Of a DNA stretch of 64,000 bases, positions 49,257-56,763 are shown in pieces. This stretch comes from UBA2897 sp036733925 (lineage in GTDB: Bacteria > Bacillota > Negativicutes > Selenomonadales > Selenomonadaceae). The translations under genes and the position numbers were made by a program. Under the pieces are notes generated by a model that ran no database searches, was not told the origin of the DNA, and saw only the letters and a list, made by a program, of their open reading frames with translations. Where the stretch lies: assembly GCA_036733925.1 (NCBI GenBank), contig DAIMZO010000002.1:56491-120490 (forward strand). The letters run 5' to 3'. Each line of letters opens with the position of its first letter. The stretch's first letter is position 1.

Positions 49257-49712
49257 TCACCTCTCGAACTTCAGTGCCACCAAACCGATGCGCAGGACAT
49301 CGCCCGCTTTGATATACGCCCTTCCCTCGAGTTTCTGGTCGTTCACATAGGTGTGATTGACGCTCCCGAGGTCCTCGACGATGTACTGGCTGCCATGCCG
49401 GTATATCGCCGCGTGATGATGGGAAACAAAGGATTCCGGGATCACGACATCGTTATCGCTGCCGCGCCCGATCGTGATCTGCTCGCCGAACGCATAGCGC
49501 TGGCCGGCGAGCTCCGGCTCACGCGCGTCGACCACCGACAAGATGGCCTCGCGCGGGCTGACCTCCGGCTTCCGCGCCGCCAGGCTCTCTTTCTTCACAT
49601 CGTAGAACATGCCGCGCGCAAGCTTCCCGACGAAGTAGATGAGCCAGAGCAGCATGCCGTACTCGAGCACGACGCGCACGACCTTCAGTATCGTTGCGGT
49701 AAAGGACATCAA
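49257..49712 (-). CDS. Membrane-anchored FHA-domain protein
   Basis: 151 aa. Seen: an N-terminal membrane segment (VVLEYGMLLWLIYFVG), a short linker, then an FHA domain: YAFGEQITIGRGSDNDVVIP, SFVSHHHAAIYRHGSQYIVE, DLGSVNHTYVNDQKLEGRAYIKA (given in part). FHA domains bind phosphothreonine peptides, so this is a likely substrate or scaffold for the adjacent kinase. Comparable to FhaB in Actinobacteria. Overlaps the preceding gene's stop by 4 bp. Confidence 0.92.
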   Translation of the reverse strand: MMSFTATILKVVRVVLEYGMLLWLIYFVGKLARGMFYDVKKESLAARKPEVSPREAILSVVDAREPELAGQRYAFGEQITIGRGSDNDVVIPESFVSHHHAAIYRHGSQYIVEDLGSVNHTYVNDQKLEGRAYIKAGDVLRIGLVALKFER

Positions 49713-50449
49713 ATCACCTCATAGCAGAGCACCGACGCCCCGATCTGTATTTCATCGCCCGGCTGCAGGAGCATCTCGGACACGCGCTCGCCGTTGACGA
49801 ACGTGCCATTCGTGCTCTGCGCGTCGTGCATGACATGGCGGTGCCTTTCATAGGATATCCATGCGTGCAGGCGCGAGGCATTGGCATCCGTCAGGATGAA
49901 CTCGTTCTTGTCGCGCCGCCCGATGTAGATCTGCTTTTCGCCGAACTCCAGATAGGCGTCGCGATCCGGCCCCTCGACGACCGTCAGCGACGCGAGCAGA
50001 TGCTCGGCCGGCAGGTTCAGCGGCCGGTGCGGGTCGAGATGCGACCGCTTCAGCACGAGCGTATGCGGTTCGGCATCCTCCTCGCCGCCCTTGTCGGACT
50101 GATATTCCGACGTGAGCTCAAAGACCCCGCGCGTCAGGGATTTCTTGCGTCCCATGCGGATGGTGAGCTCGCCGTCCATCTCGTAATCCTGCAGGATGAC
50201 CTGCTTCTCGAGATGCGTGATGAGTGCATCGGAGATGCGCTGCGCGCAGAGCCGCTGATAGTCTTCGCTTGAAAGCGTAAACACGTAGACGTTGGGCACC
50301 GAGGCCCCCGCGCGGTTCCTGCCGCGCTTCACGAGCTCCTGCTCGAGGCCCTTCATGAGCTCCGCGGGTTCGAGGTCACTGCCGAATTTCTTGTTGAAGA
50401 ATCCTTCAATATGACCGCCGAGGAACGATTCCAGTTTGCCGAGTCCCAT
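49709..50449 (-). CDS. DUF3662-FHA protein (FhaA-like)
   Basis: 246 aa. Seen: an N-terminal DUF3662 domain (GLGKLESFLGGHIEGFFNKK; LEQELVKRGRNRAGASVPNV; VILQDYEMDGELTIRMGRKK) and a C-terminal FHA domain with QIYIGRRDKNEFILTDANAS, RLHAWISYERHRHVMHDAQSTNG TFVNG (in pieces). The layout is that of mycobacterial FhaA, which interacts with lipid II flippase regulation. First gene after a strong promoter (50491-50519), so it heads the FHA-FHA-PP2C-SEDS-PBP-kinase unit. Confidence 0.92.
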   Translation of the reverse strand: MGLGKLESFLGGHIEGFFNKKFGSDLEPAELMKGLEQELVKRGRNRAGASVPNVYVFTLSSEDYQRLCAQRISDALITHLEKQVILQDYEMDGELTIRMGRKKSLTRGVFELTSEYQSDKGGEEDAEPHTLVLKRSHLDPHRPLNLPAEHLLASLTVVEGPDRDAYLEFGEKQIYIGRRDKNEFILTDANASRLHAWISYERHRHVMHDAQSTNGTFVNGERVSEMLLQPGDEIQIGASVLCYEVI

Positions 50450-50490
50450 TCGAGAATCCCCTCTTTTGCATATTCTTCCTCTAATCCCAT

Positions 50491-50519
50491 ATTTTACCGC
50501 CGAAACTGGTGCCCGTCAA
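50491..50519 (-). promoter_or_regulatory. Promoter of the FHA/PP2C/SEDS/PBP/kinase operon
   Basis: TTGACG (complement of 50514-50519), 17-bp spacer, TAAAAT (complement of 50491-50496), in the 96 bp between rlmN and the FhaA-like gene. Confidence 0.75.
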
Positions 50520-50545
50520 TCAATGGCACGACAGAACGCGCGCAT

Positions 50546-51640
50546 TCAGTCCTCCAGATGCTTGTTCCGGAGCTGTCCGCAGGCCGCGTGGATATCGGTA
50601 CCCATCTCCTTGCGCACGGTCGCCTGGATGTGGTGCATCGTCAACGAGTGCAGGAAATGCTCGATGCGCTCTTTGGACGGCCGCAGCAGATGGCGCTCGG
50701 CCACGGGATTGATGGGGATCAGGTTGACGTTCGCGAGCTGCCCGCGCAGTAGCTTCGCAAGCTCGCGCGCGTGCTCCTCCGTATCGTTCACGCCGTCAAT
50801 CAGGATGTACTCGTAGGTCACGCGGCGCTTCGTCTTGTCCGCATAATGCTTCGCGGCACGCACGACGTCCTCCATCGGATATTTCTTCGAAATCGGCATG
50901 AGCCTTTCGCGGAGGGGCTGGTTCGGCGCGTGCAGGGAAACCGACAGCGAAATCGGGATGCCCTCATCGGCAAGCCGCAGCATATTCGGCACGATGCCGG
51001 CCGTCGAAAGCGTGATGTTCCGGTAGCCGAGCCCGAGCACATAGTCCTCGTGCAGCAGGTGGATGAAGGCGAGCACATTGTCATAGTTCATGAGCGGTTC
51101 GCCGGAGCCCATGATGACGATAGTGTCGACCTTGCCGCCATCCTCCTCGCGCAGCCGGTCGTTGATTGCGATGACCTGCGCGGCCATCTCGCCGGCCGTC
51201 AGGTTCCGCGCCATGCCATGCAGGGTCGACGCGCAGAACGCGCAGCCCATACTGCACCCGGCCTGCGACGAGACGCAGACGCTGTTCCCGTAGCTCTGCC
51301 GCATCAACACGGACTCAATGGCCGTGCCGTCCGCGAACTCAAACAGGAATTTCGAGGTCAGGCCGTCCGCGCTGTCGAGGCGGTCGCGCACGAAGGGCTG
51401 CCCGATGGCGAATGCGTCGTCGAGCGGCTCGCGCAGGACTTTCGGGAGATTCGTCATCTCCGCGAAATGCTTCGCCCCCTTCTGGTACATCCATTCCGCA
51501 ATCTGCTTCGCGCGGTATTTCGGCAAGTTCAGCGGCGCGAGCTCTGCCTGCAGCGCTTCGACGTTTTCGCCGAAAATATCTTTCTTCCCTGTCGTTCCCG
51601 TTTCTTTCTCCCGCTCATTCATTTCATTCGGTGCGGCCAT
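50546..51640 (-). CDS. rlmN: 23S rRNA (adenine2503-C2)-methyltransferase
   Basis: 364 aa; a radical-SAM enzyme that methylates A2503 and tRNA A37. Seen: LPKYRAKQIAEWMYQKGAKH, VCVSSQAGCSMGCAFCASTL (CxxxCxxC), GEPLMNYDNV, LSTAGIVPNML, LSVSLHAPNQPLRERLMPIS, EYILIDGVNDTEEHA, and the catalytic Cys region GTDIHAACGQLRNKH. Start: ATG 51640, eight nt after GGGAG. Follows rsmB. Confidence 0.96.
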   Translation of the reverse strand: MAAPNEMNEREKETGTTGKKDIFGENVEALQAELAPLNLPKYRAKQIAEWMYQKGAKHFAEMTNLPKVLREPLDDAFAIGQPFVRDRLDSADGLTSKFLFEFADGTAIESVLMRQSYGNSVCVSSQAGCSMGCAFCASTLHGMARNLTAGEMAAQVIAINDRLREEDGGKVDTIVIMGSGEPLMNYDNVLAFIHLLHEDYVLGLGYRNITLSTAGIVPNMLRLADEGIPISLSVSLHAPNQPLRERLMPISKKYPMEDVVRAAKHYADKTKRRVTYEYILIDGVNDTEEHARELAKLLRGQLANVNLIPINPVAERHLLRPSKERIEHFLHSLTMHHIQATVRKEMGTDIHAACGQLRNKHLED

Positions 51641-51670
51641 TGCTCACGCTCCCTTTCCTCGTCCATATCT

Positions 51671-53053
51671 TCATTCTATCCGGCAGACCTTGTGCATGCG
51701 CGCGATGAAGAAACCGTCCGTCCCGTCGCGCTGCGGGTAAAGCTGCACCATGTCCTCATTCCCGTGACCATGCGGCGCGGACAGGAATGCCCCCGCTCGC
51801 TCGATGTAAAACTCCGGGTGCTTTGCGAGGAACGCGCGCACGACATCCGCATTCTCCGCCTGCTCGATTGTGCAGGTACTGTAGACGAGGATGCCATCCG
51901 GCTTCACGGCGCGCGCCGCGCTCTCGAGGATGGCCATCTGCAACTCAGGAAGCTTGCGGATCTCCTTGGCGCTTTTCCGCCAGCGGGCGTCCGGCTTGCG
52001 CCGCAGGACGCCGAGCCCGGAGCACGGCGCATCGACGAGCACGCGGTCCGCCATCTCCTCGTACTCGCCGCCGATCTCACGCGCATCGATCTTCTCGGCC
52101 TCGAGGATCGTGATGCCGAGGCGCTTCGCGTTCTCCTCGATCCGCACGATCTTGTGGTCGTAGATATCCCCGGCGAGGATGCGGCCCTCGTCGTGCATCT
52201 TCTGCGCGATATGCGTGGACTTGCCGCCCGGCGCCGCACAGCAGTCGATGATAAACTCCCCGGGGCGCGGGTCGAGCACCTGCGCAACAAGCATCGAGCT
52301 CTCGTCCTGCACCTGCGCGAGGCCGCCCTGCAAGGGCTTCATCGCGTCGAGCGCGCCGTGCATCCGGACGACGATGCCCTCCGGCGCCCATGCCGACGGC
52401 TCACAGACCGTGCCGCCCGCCTCGAGCTGGCGGAGCAGTTCCTCGCGCGTCACGCGCAGGGTATTCGCACGCAGGCAGAGCGGCGCCTGCGTGTTGTCGA
52501 ACGCCGTAAGCTTTTCCGTCTCCTCTACGCCGAGTTCCTTGATCCAGCGGCGAACGAGCCAGAGTGGATGCTGGCTCGCGAGCGCCAGATATTCGTCTGG
52601 CTTCTCCTTCGGGAACGCCGCGCGTTCCGGCTCGCGGATCGCCGTCCGGAGCACCGCGTTGACAAACCCCGAGAGCCGCCGTGGCGCGAGCTTCTTCGCG
52701 AGCTCCACGGACGTATTGCAGGCGGCCGACGCCGGCACCTTATCCAGATAGAAGATCTGGTAAAGGCCGAGGCGCAAGATTTCGCGCACGGCATGGTGCA
52801 TCTTCTGAATCGGGTTCTTCGCGTAGCGCGAAAGAATCCAGTCGAGCGTGCCGCCCGCCTTGACCGTCCCGTAGACGAGCTCGGTCACGAAGCGGCGATC
52901 CTGCTCGGAAAGCTTCTGCTCGCGCAGGACTTTCGCAAGTGCAACGTTCGCATACGCGCCGTCTGCGTGCACCTCGGACAAAACCTTCACCGCGGTCTCC
53001 CGTGCCTTATCCATGCGTCCTCTTCCTCCCCGGCCCGCTGGGCCTTCCGTCAT
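51671..53053 (-). CDS. rsmB: 16S rRNA (cytosine967-C5)-methyltransferase
   Basis: 460 aa. Seen: an N-terminal NusB-like RNA-binding domain (KVLSEVHADGAYANVALAKV; RLGLYQIFYLDKVPASAACN), then SAM-binding CCAAPGGKSTHIAQKM, DAPCSGLGVLRRKPDARW (motif IV Cys) and VYSTCTIEQAENADVVRAFL (motif VI Cys), the RsmB/NOL1 set. Start: ATG 53053 shares ATGA with the DUF116 stop; ATG 53014, after GGAGGAAGAGG, is an alternative with a better N-terminal match. Confidence 0.94.
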   Translation of the reverse strand: MTEGPAGRGGRGRMDKARETAVKVLSEVHADGAYANVALAKVLREQKLSEQDRRFVTELVYGTVKAGGTLDWILSRYAKNPIQKMHHAVREILRLGLYQIFYLDKVPASAACNTSVELAKKLAPRRLSGFVNAVLRTAIREPERAAFPKEKPDEYLALASQHPLWLVRRWIKELGVEETEKLTAFDNTQAPLCLRANTLRVTREELLRQLEAGGTVCEPSAWAPEGIVVRMHGALDAMKPLQGGLAQVQDESSMLVAQVLDPRPGEFIIDCCAAPGGKSTHIAQKMHDEGRILAGDIYDHKIVRIEENAKRLGITILEAEKIDAREIGGEYEEMADRVLVDAPCSGLGVLRRKPDARWRKSAKEIRKLPELQMAILESAARAVKPDGILVYSTCTIEQAENADVVRAFLAKHPEFYIERAGAFLSAPHGHGNEDMVQLYPQRDGTDGFFIARMHKVCRIE

Positions 53054-53862
53054 GATTTCTTTTCCTCCGCATCTTCCGGAAGAACGATCTTCTCGATCTC
53101 GCGGCGCACGGCATCCATATCGACATGCGTGTTGTAGCACGGCCCGTTCGGGCGGATGTTCAGCACGCCGACCGCTGGCAGCGGATAGACGTCCTGTATC
53201 CCGCTCATAAGGTCGCGCTCACAGGCGATGGCGAGCACGGCCTTCGGCTTGTTGTCGCGCACGATCTGCCGCGCGAGCGTCCCGCCCGTCGCCACGAAGA
53301 AATGGAACCCCATCTCATCTGCAAGCGCGACGAGCGAGCCGATATCGCAGCCGCCGCATTGCGCGCAGTTGTGCGGATCCCGCGTAATCTTGCGCGGACA
53401 AGTCGCGAGCTGCAGGCAGTGCGGCGTCACGACGAGCAGCTTGTCGGCCGGTATGCGGATCTGCTGCTTCGAGAAAAGCAGGTTGCTGACCGCGATGAAC
53501 GAGCCCTCGAGATTGCGCCGCGTGATGCCGAACGGCTTCCCGAGGCGCACTGCCCACGGGAACAGCACGTTGATGAGCCCGTAGGTCTGCTTCTCCCCGA
53601 TATGCAGGAATGGCAGATTCTTTATCGCAAGCACGATATTGCCGAGACCGAGCAGCACGAGCACGATGCACAGGGCAAAAAAACCGCCGAGCACCCAGGG
53701 CAGCGCGGGATGAATCCCCGCGAGCCCTGGGCGCGCAATCCACCAGATGCCGTATAGCACGAAGCCCCACAGCACCGTCGTCAAAAACATGAGCCCGAGG
53801 AACAGCCGCTTTTTCGGCCGCCCCGGTATGACGAATTTCTTCTTTTTCTTTTCGTCCGCCAT
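53050..53862 (-). CDS. DUF116 domain-containing membrane protein
   Basis: 270 aa. Seen: a basic N-terminus, two membrane segments (LGLMFLTTVLWGFVLYGIWW; WVLGGFFALCIVLVLLGLGN), then a soluble DUF116 domain with Cys motifs ATCPRKITRDPHNCAQCGGC, HFFVATGGTLARQIVR, AIACERDLMSGIQDVYPLPA and RPNGPCYNTHVDM. The Cys clusters could bind metal or a cofactor. Function unknown; its place between fmt and rsmB recurs in Negativicutes and Clostridia, suggesting a link to translation or lipoate-like chemistry, but this is inference. Confidence 0.88.
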   Translation of the reverse strand: MADEKKKKKFVIPGRPKKRLFLGLMFLTTVLWGFVLYGIWWIARPGLAGIHPALPWVLGGFFALCIVLVLLGLGNIVLAIKNLPFLHIGEKQTYGLINVLFPWAVRLGKPFGITRRNLEGSFIAVSNLLFSKQQIRIPADKLLVVTPHCLQLATCPRKITRDPHNCAQCGGCDIGSLVALADEMGFHFFVATGGTLARQIVRDNKPKAVLAIACERDLMSGIQDVYPLPAVGVLNIRPNGPCYNTHVDMDAVRREIEKIVLPEDAEEKKS

Positions 53863-53887
53863 CTTCCTTAACGTTCCTCTTGCTATA

Positions 53888-54859
53888 TCATGATCCGGCG
53901 CTCTCGAAAACGGCGGGCAGCTCGATGCCGTGGCCGTTCAGATAGGCTGCAGTATCCATGCGTTTCTTGCCCGGCGCCTGGAGCTCCAGAATTTTCAGTA
54001 TGCCATGCCCCGTCACGACGAGCAGACCGTCCTTCGCGTTCGCTGCGAGGATCATGCCCGGCTGCAGATCCGAGGCCGTATGCTGCTCCATGACCTCCGT
54101 CTTTTCCGCAAGCTCCGCCTTCCAGATCTTGAACTTCTTCCCATCCAGGAACGTATAGGCACCCGGTACCGGATTGAGCCCGCGCACAAGGTTATGGATT
54201 TCCTCGGCGGATTTCGTCCAGTCGATATGCCCGGTCTCCTTCGTGATGCGCCCGGCGTAGTTCGATTCGCCGGTCTGCGGATGACGTTCGAGCGTGCCCT
54301 CCGACAGCTTCTCAAGCGTCTCGTAGAGCGCCTTTGCGCCGAGGTTCATGAGACCGTCGTGAACGTCTTCGAGCGTCGCGTCCTCACCGATCGGCATGGT
54401 CTCCTTGATGAGCATATCGCCGGTATCAAGCCCGGCATCCATGAACATCGTCGTGACGCCCGTCTCCTTCTCGCCGTTGATGATGCACCACTGCATCGGC
54501 GCGGCGCCGCGGTAGTGCGGCAGCAGCGACGCGTGCACATTGATGCAGCCGTATTTCGGAATGTCAAGCAGCTCCTGCGAGAGGATCTGCCCGAACGCCA
54601 CAACGATGAAGAGATCCGGCTTCTTCTCACGCAGGAATGCGACACAGTCCTCCGTCCGCACCTTCGCGGGCTGCCATACCGGATAGCCGTGGTTCTCCGC
54701 CCATACCTTGACGGGCGACGGGCGGAGCTTCTGCCCTCGCCCGCTCGGCTTGTCCGGCTGCGTGATGACGCCGGCGATCTCACAGTACTCCGCGAGCGAT
54801 GCGAGGCATGGCACCGCGAACTCCGGCGTCCCCATGAAAATTACCCGGAAACGTTTCAT
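53888..54859 (-). CDS. fmt: Methionyl-tRNA formyltransferase
   Basis: 323 aa. Formylates initiator Met-tRNA using 10-formyl-THF. Seen: RVIFMGTPEFAVPCLASLAE, QPDKPSGRGQKLRPSPVK, FGQILSQELLDIPKYGCIN, HASLLPHYRGAAPMQWCIIN, MDAGLDTGDML, then a C-terminal OB-like domain. Start: ATG 54859 overlaps the def stop (ATGA); the upstream frame is a def shadow. Confidence 0.96.
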   Translation of the reverse strand: MKRFRVIFMGTPEFAVPCLASLAEYCEIAGVITQPDKPSGRGQKLRPSPVKVWAENHGYPVWQPAKVRTEDCVAFLREKKPDLFIVVAFGQILSQELLDIPKYGCINVHASLLPHYRGAAPMQWCIINGEKETGVTTMFMDAGLDTGDMLIKETMPIGEDATLEDVHDGLMNLGAKALYETLEKLSEGTLERHPQTGESNYAGRITKETGHIDWTKSAEEIHNLVRGLNPVPGAYTFLDGKKFKIWKAELAEKTEVMEQHTASDLQPGMILAANAKDGLLVVTGHGILKILELQAPGKKRMDTAAYLNGHGIELPAVFESAGS

Positions 54860-55323
54860 TTCTGCGCCCCCTTGTGCAGGCTTTTCGCGATATCGATGAA
54901 GAGCCTCCCCTCGAGGTGGTCGCATTCATGCTGCACGCAGCGCGCGAGCAGGCCCTTCGCCGTCAGATGCTGCTTGCGCCCGCGGCGGTTCAGGAACTCG
55001 ACCTTGATCTTCTCGGCGCGCTCGACCTCCCCGTAGATATTGGGGACGGAAAGGCAGCCCTCCGTGTCCGTGGCCGAACCTTCCCGGAACGTGATGACCG
55101 GGTTAATCAGCTCGATCAGGCCGTGCTCCTCTTGGCAGTCGATGACGATGGCTCGGATTGGCAGGCCGACCTGCGGCGCCGCGATGCCGACGCCATCGTT
55201 TTTGTACATTGTCTCTGCCATATCGTCGAGCAGCGTGCGGAGCTTCTTATCGATGTGTTCTATCGGCTTGCAGACCTCTTTGAGTACCGGGTCGCCCGCC
55301 TTCTTGATTTCCAGCATTGCCAT
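54856..55323 (-). CDS. def: Peptide deformylase
   Basis: 155 aa. Removes the formyl group from nascent N-terminal Met. Seen: GVGIAAPQVGLPIRAIVID (motif I), EGCLSVPNIYGEVERAEKI (motif II with the metal Cys) and QHECDHLEGRLFIDIA (HExxH, with metal His residues). Start: ATG 55323, AAGGAG 12 nt upstream. Overlaps fmt by 4 bp. Confidence 0.96.
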   Translation of the reverse strand: MAMLEIKKAGDPVLKEVCKPIEHIDKKLRTLLDDMAETMYKNDGVGIAAPQVGLPIRAIVIDCQEEHGLIELINPVITFREGSATDTEGCLSVPNIYGEVERAEKIKVEFLNRRGRKQHLTAKGLLARCVQHECDHLEGRLFIDIAKSLHKGAQK

Positions 55324-55339
55324 GTATATCTTGTTCTCC

Positions 55340-56590
55340 TTATTTTTTCAGCTGACCGGCCTTGACCATGATCTGCAGGGTCGTGTCCGCCGCGGCTTTC
55401 AGCGACGGCAGCGGCAGGAACTCGTAATTGCTGTGGAAGTTCACGCCGCCCGTGAAGATGTTCGGGCATGGCAGGCCGACGAAGGACAGGCGCGCGCCGT
55501 CCGTGCCGCCGCGGATCGGCTCGGTGACCGGCTCGACGCCAGCCGCCTTCATCGCCTCGCGCGCGAGCTCGATGATGTACATATTGCCGTCCTGGATTTT
55601 CTCGTACATGTTGAAATACATATCGTGCTGCTTCACTTCTACCGTGCCCGCACCGTATTTCTCGTTCAGGAAATCCGCCATCTTTTCGAGATAGGCCTTG
55701 CGCGCCTCGAAATGCTCTTTGTCGAAATCGCGTACGAGCATATGCATGACGACCTTCGCGCAGGTACCCTCGATGCCCATGATGTGGAAGAAGCCCTCGC
55801 GTCCCTCCGTGTACTCCGGTTTCTCGCCGGCCGGCAACATGGCCTGCCATTCCGCCGCGATGGAAATCGCGTTCTTCATGACGCCCTTCGCCGTACCCGT
55901 ATGCGCGCTGATGCCATGGATCGTGATGACCGGGTTGCCCGCGTTGAAGTTTTCGTATTCGAGGCCGCCAATCTCGCCGCCGTCGACCGTAAAGCCGAAG
56001 TCCGCGTCGAATTTCTTGACGTCGAAGAGATCCGGGCTGCGGCCCGTCTCCTCGTCCGGCGTAAAGCCGAGACGGATGCGGCCGTGCTGAATCTCCGGAT
56101 GCTGGATCAGGTACTCCGCCGCGCTGATGATGGCCGTGTCGCCGGCCTTGTCATCAGCGCCGAGCAATGTCGTGCCGTCCGTGACCATAATATCCTGCCC
56201 CTTGTAGCGCAGCAGGCTCGGCGAGCTCTTCGTCGTCAGCACGATATTCTTCTCTTCGTTCAGCACGATGTCTTTGCCATCGTAGTTCTCGACGATGCGC
56301 GGGTGGATTGGGCCGCCCGCCGCGTCCTGCGTGGTATCGAGATGCGAGATGAAACCGACCGTCGGCGCATCCTCGCAGCCATTGGCCGGGAGCTCCGCCA
56401 TGACGTAGCCGTGCTTGTCGAGCTCGACATTCGAGAGGCCGATTTCCTTGAGCTCCTCCGCGATATGCTTCGCGAGCACGAGCTGCCCCGGCGTCGACGG
56501 GCACTCCTTGTCGTTTGCCTCGTCCGACTGTGTATTATACGAAATATAATCTTTGAATCGCGTTACCAGTACATGTATCGGAATATCCAT
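55340..56590 (-). CDS. pepT: Peptidase T (tripeptide aminopeptidase)
   Basis: 416 aa, M20 family, releases the N-terminal residue from tripeptides. Seen: VTRFKDYISYNTQSDE, GFISHLDTTQDAAG (HLDT metal ligand), TTLLGADDKAGDTAII (GADDKAG), GFTPDEETGRSPDLFDVKKF (catalytic Glu), FTVDGGEIGGLEYENFNAGN, IRGGTDGARLSFVGLPCPNI. Start: ATG 56590 with AAGGAG; ATG 56608 with GGGGGAG is an alternative. TATAAT at the complement of 56639-56644. Heads pepT-def-fmt. Confidence 0.95.
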   Translation of the reverse strand: MDIPIHVLVTRFKDYISYNTQSDEANDKECPSTPGQLVLAKHIAEELKEIGLSNVELDKHGYVMAELPANGCEDAPTVGFISHLDTTQDAAGGPIHPRIVENYDGKDIVLNEEKNIVLTTKSSPSLLRYKGQDIMVTDGTTLLGADDKAGDTAIISAAEYLIQHPEIQHGRIRLGFTPDEETGRSPDLFDVKKFDADFGFTVDGGEIGGLEYENFNAGNPVITIHGISAHTGTAKGVMKNAISIAAEWQAMLPAGEKPEYTEGREGFFHIMGIEGTCAKVVMHMLVRDFDKEHFEARKAYLEKMADFLNEKYGAGTVEVKQHDMYFNMYEKIQDGNMYIIELAREAMKAAGVEPVTEPIRGGTDGARLSFVGLPCPNIFTGGVNFHSNYEFLPLPSLKAAADTTLQIMVKAGQLKK

Positions 56591-56687
56591 GCTGCCACAC
56601 TCCTTCATGGGGACACTCCCCCTTTTATCCATTCGTATATTATACCATACACCGTGCCCGCCGTCTAATTCTGTATCTATCTCACGG

Positions 56688-56732
56688 AAAAAAGCGGCAA
56701 ATGCACTGCCCAAAGGCGTGCACCCGCCGCTT
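56688..56732 (-). terminator. Terminator of lacZ
   Basis: AAGCGGC/GCCGCTT outer stem with GTGCAC/GTGCAT inner stem (complement of 56691-56731), followed by TTTTTTC on the minus strand; 31 bp after the lacZ stop. Confidence 0.78.
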
Positions 56733-56763
56733 CCTGATTTTCTTTTGCCTGAAATGACCTGCG

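Noticed and set aside
50771..53137. A 788-codon plus-strand open frame opposite rlmN and rsmB
   Set aside because: It is antisense to two clearly recognisable genes, has an Arg/Leu/Val-rich composition with no domain, and is the expected result of GC-rich codon use. Similar long antisense frames at 56791-59475, 14562-16247 and 4730-6424 were rejected for the same reason.
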